Positions 6,271 to 8,852 of a stretch of 8,852 nucleotides of DNA are shown piece by piece (the stretch's first letter is position 1; each line of letters opens with the position of its first letter). The stretch spans positions 1-8,852 of the forward strand of contig JANNRW010000368.1 of NCBI GenBank assembly GCA_031401815.1, written 5' to 3'. Made by a program: the position numbers and the translations under genes. The notes beneath the pieces are model-generated. The model was not told where the DNA came from, did not search any database, and saw only the letters and a program-made list of their open reading frames with translations. Origin of the DNA: JANNRW01 sp031401815. Lineage in GTDB: Bacteria; Desulfobacterota; Desulfuromonadia; Geobacterales; DSM-12255.

Positions 6271-6932
6271 CTATTCGTAAAAAAACCGTCCGCCTTTGCC
6301 GTTACATCATGCAGAGCATGTTCGATTCGAAGCCTGAAATCCTCCAGCTCCTCACCATCGCAGTAATACAAAGGCTCACCTGCAATGTAAACCAGTCTGG
6401 AAAAAGGGAGCGGTAACAGCATACGATCCCAGCTGGTAGAGCGGACAACCCGGGAAGCGGAATAAGCAATCGGAATTACCGCTTTACCGCTCACCTTAGC
6501 CAGTTGCGCTACACCACCCTTTACCACCCCTTTCGGCCCTTTGGGGCCATCCGGGGTAATGCCGAGATCATCCCCTTTTTTGAGAAGGGCAACCATCTCC
6601 CGAAGAGCTGCCAGACCACCTTTTGATGAAGAGCCGCGCACCAGACCGAAACCAAAACGCTTTATGATATTTGCAATGATCTCGCCATCACGGTGAGTGC
6701 TGATGAGGATGTTGACTCTGGCTCCCGGATAGATGAATGGCAACATGAGTATTCTTGCATGCCAGGAAACACCGATGAAACCCTCTCTCCGTAATGCGAA
6801 TGAAGGCAAGATCTCGCTCCCGATGTATCTGATTCGCATCGATTTATGCAGCAGGCAGATAATGGCATAAAGCAGATGCGACATTAACGGGCCGGAAACA
6901 TAACTTGCCAATTTTCTGCGTAACTCTCTCAT
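6267..6932 (-). CDS. DUF374 lysophospholipid/lipid A acyltransferase family protein (candidate LpxJ-like)
   Basis: A 221-residue inner-membrane-associated acyltransferase. It shows the DUF374 (PF04028) pattern: SWHARILMLPF (56-66), ISTHRDGEII (77-86, with H79 and D82 as the HxxD-like pair), the GFGLVRGSSSKGGLAAL block (94-110), and ITPDGPKGPKG (125-135). An N-terminal hydrophobic stretch, LMSHLLYAIICLL (16-28), suggests membrane association. DUF374 includes LpxJ, the late acyltransferase of epsilonproteobacterial lipid A, so its place between msbA and kdtA makes secondary acylation of lipid A the best guess; a glycerophospholipid role remains possible. The ATG at 6932 is four bases past the msbA stop. 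The longer frame to 7085 would lie inside msbA and precede the domain, so it is not used. The stop codon is in the end of the repeat element, so the last residues may have been altered by it. Confidence 0.9.
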   Translation of the reverse strand: MRELRRKLASYVSGPLMSHLLYAIICLLHKSMRIRYIGSEILPSFALRREGFIGVSWHARILMLPFIYPGARVNILISTHRDGEIIANIIKRFGFGLVRGSSSKGGLAALREMVALLKKGDDLGITPDGPKGPKGVVKGGVAQLAKVSGKAVIPIAYSASRVVRSTSWDRMLLPLPFSRLVYIAGEPLYYCDGEELEDFRLRIEHALHDVTAKADGFFTNS

Positions 6933-6936
6933 TCTC

Positions 6937-8652
6937 TCACTTGAACTGCATTGAATAAAGTTTGCTGTAGACCCCTGCCTGACTGATGAGTTCATTGTGC
7001 GTGCCGCTCTCGACAATGCCTCCACCTTCCAGTACGATAATTCTGTCTGCGTGCAGAATTGTGGAGAGTCGATGTGCAATAACAAAGGTAGTACGGTTCT
7101 CCATCAGGTTGTTCAGAGCCTTTTGAACCATCTGCTCGCTTTCGGTATCAAGCGCACTGGTAGCTTCATCAAGAACAAGTATCGGAGCATCTTTCAGAAT
7201 CGCCCTTGCTATACAGAGCCTCTGCCTCTGACCGCCGGAAAGCCTGACACCACGGTCACCGACATTGGTATCATACCCCTCCGGCATCTCCAGAATAAAA
7301 TCGTGTGCATACGCCGCGCTAGCTGCTGCTGCTACGGCTTCATCAGAAGCATCACTGTTGCCGTAACGGATATTATTGGCGATTGTATCATTAAAAAGAA
7401 TGGTCTCCTGATCTACAAGAGCAATCTGGCGAAGAAGATCCTTAGTCCGAAGATTACGAATATCTATCCCGTCAAGCAGTATCGCCCCCTCCTTCACATC
7501 ATAAAATCGGGTCAGTAGCGATACAAGTGTCGTCTTTCCTCCACCGGAAGGGCCTACAAGAGCGATAATCTGGCCTTTATTCGCTTCAAGTGAAATATCC
7601 TGCAGTACTGAATCTGCATCATAACTGAAAGAGACATTCTCAAACCTCACCTCTCCTGAAGCTCTGTCAAGCGGGACAGGTTCAGCAGGATCTACGATTT
7701 CGGGAATCTGATCGATAATTTCAAAGACACGCTCTGCAGCGCCCATTGATCTTTGCAGGATATTGTATGAGGTGATCAGTTTTCTGACCGGTGAGTAGAC
7801 CAGCGCCATGGCTGTTATGAAAGAGAAGAACTCGGCACTGGTCATCTTCCCTGAAATAACGGTATACCCGCCAAACCAGACTACTCCGGCAACACCCAGG
7901 GAGGTAATTGTCTCCATTACCGGCGCAGTAAGAGAGTTGTACTTGATCGATTTCCTGACAAAACCGTAGAACTCCATATTTTTGTTTCTAAACTTGCCGA
8001 TCTCTCTCTCTTCAAGAGCAAACGCCTTGATTACCTTGACTCCTGAAAAGCTCTCCTGAAGGACTGAAGAGATATCACCCATCTTTTCCTGACCCATTGT
8101 AGAAAGACGCTTGATCTTTTTTCCGATCAACTGCGCAGGGTAAACTGTTGCCGGAATCACAAGAAACGAAATTATTGCAAGCTGCCAGTTTCTGTAGAAA
8201 ATAACGCCAAGAAGGGTGATAACGGAAAATCCGTCCCGGAAAAATCCGGTAACAATATTTGCAACCCCTTCCTGCATTGCATTGACGTCGTTAAGTATCC
8301 GGGACATCAGGACACCGGTTGACTGCTTGTTAAAGAAGCCAAGTGAAAGTTTTATGCTTTTCTCGTAGATTTCGTTTCTTATTTTCTGCACAGCCAGCTG
8401 CCCGGCTGTCTGCATGAAGTAATCATTTAAGAAGCGGCAAGTGCCGCGAAACAGAAAGAGCACAATAATACCAAATGGAAGAAGGGTCAGGATAAACAGC
8501 TGGTTTTCGGCGAAAATCTTTTTAAGGAGAGGCTCAACCATCCAGGCAAATGCACCATCCATTGCCCCGACGCCCATTGACGCAACTGCAGCAATCACAA
8601 GTCTGCGCCAGTAGGTCTTGCTGTAGGAGATAATACGTTTAAAAAGTTCCAT
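6937..8652 (-). CDS. msbA: Lipid A export ABC transporter, permease and ATP-binding subunit
   Basis: A 571-residue half-transporter that works as a homodimer to flip lipid A-core from the inner to the outer leaflet of the inner membrane. Residues about 15-310 form the six-helix ABC type I exporter domain, with hydrophobic spans near 17-37, 53-70, 130-153, 156-175, 248-267 and 272-290. The nucleotide-binding domain starts at about 335: Walker A GPSGGGKTT (367-375), Q-loop Gln at 415 (VDQETILF), signature LSGGQRQR (471-478), Walker B ILVLDE (491-496) with catalytic E496, D-loop SALD (499-502) and H-loop H527. All are intact and length matches MsbA (582 in E. coli). Membership in an LPS operon favours MsbA over a general drug exporter. 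It is the first complete gene of the run and follows a repeat-filled gap, so an operon promoter may lie at 8653-8730, though no convincing -10/-35 pair is visible. Confidence 0.95.
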   Translation of the reverse strand: MELFKRIISYSKTYWRRLVIAAVASMGVGAMDGAFAWMVEPLLKKIFAENQLFILTLLPFGIIVLFLFRGTCRFLNDYFMQTAGQLAVQKIRNEIYEKSIKLSLGFFNKQSTGVLMSRILNDVNAMQEGVANIVTGFFRDGFSVITLLGVIFYRNWQLAIISFLVIPATVYPAQLIGKKIKRLSTMGQEKMGDISSVLQESFSGVKVIKAFALEEREIGKFRNKNMEFYGFVRKSIKYNSLTAPVMETITSLGVAGVVWFGGYTVISGKMTSAEFFSFITAMALVYSPVRKLITSYNILQRSMGAAERVFEIIDQIPEIVDPAEPVPLDRASGEVRFENVSFSYDADSVLQDISLEANKGQIIALVGPSGGGKTTLVSLLTRFYDVKEGAILLDGIDIRNLRTKDLLRQIALVDQETILFNDTIANNIRYGNSDASDEAVAAAASAAYAHDFILEMPEGYDTNVGDRGVRLSGGQRQRLCIARAILKDAPILVLDEATSALDTESEQMVQKALNNLMENRTTFVIAHRLSTILHADRIIVLEGGGIVESGTHNELISQAGVYSKLYSMQFK

Positions 8653-8669
8653 CAGAACATGATTCCTTT
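8650..8669 (-). promoter_or_regulatory. msbA translation start region with overlapping two-codon mini-ORF
   Basis: On the minus strand the sequence is AAAGGAATCATGTTCTGATG. The last ATG (8652-8650) is the msbA start. AAAGGA (8669-8664) lies 11 bases from it, a bit far for a Shine-Dalgarno site. A second ATG (8660-8658) is only three bases from it and opens ATG-TTC-TGA, whose stop overlaps the msbA start as TGATG. The first ATG is out of frame with msbA, so it cannot extend the protein. Confidence 0.4.
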
Positions 8670-8688
8670 ATCCAGATATGTCAGTATG

Positions 8689-8717
8689 AACCGCTGAGGC
8701 GCAGAGTTCGCAGAGGG
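8689..8717. repeat. Fragment resembling a dispersed CGCAGAG intergenic repeat
   Basis: The stretch contains GAGGCGCAGAG and TTCGCAGAGGG, a two-fold GCAGAG motif seen as a dispersed intergenic repeat in many environmental bacterial genomes (recollection). There is only one copy in this window, so the call rests on motif shape. It lies in the msbA upstream region. Confidence 0.3.
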
Positions 8718-8726
8718 AATCAAAGA

Positions 8727-8802
8727 GTTGTTCCACTCGCAAATTCTCTAAACAAGTCCCCTCCCGTCAAGGGAGGGGGAAAAGGCTTTTTGCGAGTTCA
8801 AC
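8727..8802. repeat. Second inverted-repeat-bounded element (about 76 bp), related ends to the 6097-6270 element
   Basis: ACTCGCAAA (8735-8743) pairs with TTTGCGAGT (8789-8797). Read from the right end, GTTGAACTCGCAAAAAGCC matches the end of the 6097-6270 element, TTGATGCCCTCGCAAAAAGT, in its CTCGCAAAAAG core. The interior differs: it holds CCCCTCCC-GTCAA-GGGAGGGG (8758-8778), a perfect 8-bp stem with a five-base loop, related to the palindromes at 1268-1315. So two elements share ends but carry different palindromic cargo. It lies just upstream of msbA. Confidence 0.65.
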
Positions 8803-8852
8803 ATCTTTAATACCAGGGTCGCCACCCGCGCCGGAGATAGCCGATGGCTGCA
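8803..8852 (-). other. Edge sequence, possible 3' end of an upstream gene, unassigned
   Basis: The last 50 bases are free of repeats. On the minus strand the frames end as follows: AAIGYLRRGWRPWY with TAA at 8809-8807; CSHRLSPARVATLVLKMLNS... continuing into the repeat to TAG at 8750-8748; and QPSAISGAGGDPGIKDVELA... also continuing into the repeat. The first frame stops just before the element, as the acyltransferase gene does at the other copy. The second faintly resembles an LpxB C-terminus, and lpxB often precedes msbA. None can be chosen from this length. Confidence 0.2.

Noticed and set aside
6933..7085. A 51-codon N-terminal extension of the DUF374 acyltransferase.
   Set aside because: It lies within the msbA coding end in another frame, and the domain begins only after the Met at 6932, which sits four bases past the msbA stop.
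8748..8852. C-terminal end of lpxB (frame reading SPARVATLVLKMLNS).
   Set aside because: The likeness is short and weak, its tail would run through the repeat element, and a competing frame stops cleanly before the element. Kept only as unassigned edge sequence.
1..8852. Search for tRNA, rRNA, riboswitch, phage or defence genes, or an undescribed multi-gene system.
   Set aside because: No tRNA-like cloverleaf, integrase, toxin-antitoxin, nuclease or other such gene is visible; the coding content is fully explained by LPS assembly genes.

Overview
The window is a block of lipopolysaccharide (LPS) inner-membrane and core assembly genes, all read on the minus strand, so transcription runs from the right edge to the left. 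Gene content and order (MsbA, DUF374 acyltransferase, KdtA, LpxK, a Trm112-type mini-protein, two GT9 heptosyltransferases, a SAM methyltransferase, then a GT4-type glycosyltransferase) and the protein sequences suggest a Gram-negative deltaproteobacterium of the Geobacter/Desulfuromonadales type. That taxonomic call rests on recollection of gene order and protein style, not on a search, and is moderate only.

Layout in transcription order: 8807-8852 unassigned edge sequence; 8653-8806 repeat-rich gap; msbA (8652-6937); lipid A acyltransferase-like DUF374 gene (6932-6267); 213-bp gap filled by a 174-bp inverted-repeat-bounded element (6097-6270); kdtA/waaA (6053-4758); lpxK (4754-3681, GTG start); a 55-codon CxxC...CxxC zinc-ribbon gene (3666-3499); waaC (3492-2413); a second GT9 heptosyltransferase (2416-1349, GTG start, 4-bp overlap with waaC); 114-bp gap with a large GC-rich hairpin repeat; class I SAM methyltransferase (1234-494); 438-bp gap built from a roughly 90-bp tandem repeat plus an inverted copy; and the first 18 codons of a glycosyltransferase running off the left edge (55-1).

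The genes form one pathway. LpxK adds the 4'-phosphate to the lipid A disaccharide, KdtA attaches Kdo, the DUF374 enzyme is a candidate secondary (LpxJ-like) acyltransferase, WaaC and the second GT9 enzyme add heptoses, the methyltransferase and GT4 enzyme probably decorate or extend the core, and MsbA flips the finished lipid A-core across the inner membrane. Junctions inside the operon are 14 bp or less, or overlap. Every longer gap is occupied by repeats, of at least four kinds.

I found no clearly undescribed multi-gene system. The points most worth a second look are the inverted-repeat-bounded elements whose ends run into gene boundaries, the DUF374 gene as a candidate LpxJ, the paired four-cysteine tails of the two heptosyltransferases, and the small zinc-ribbon gene between lpxK and waaC.
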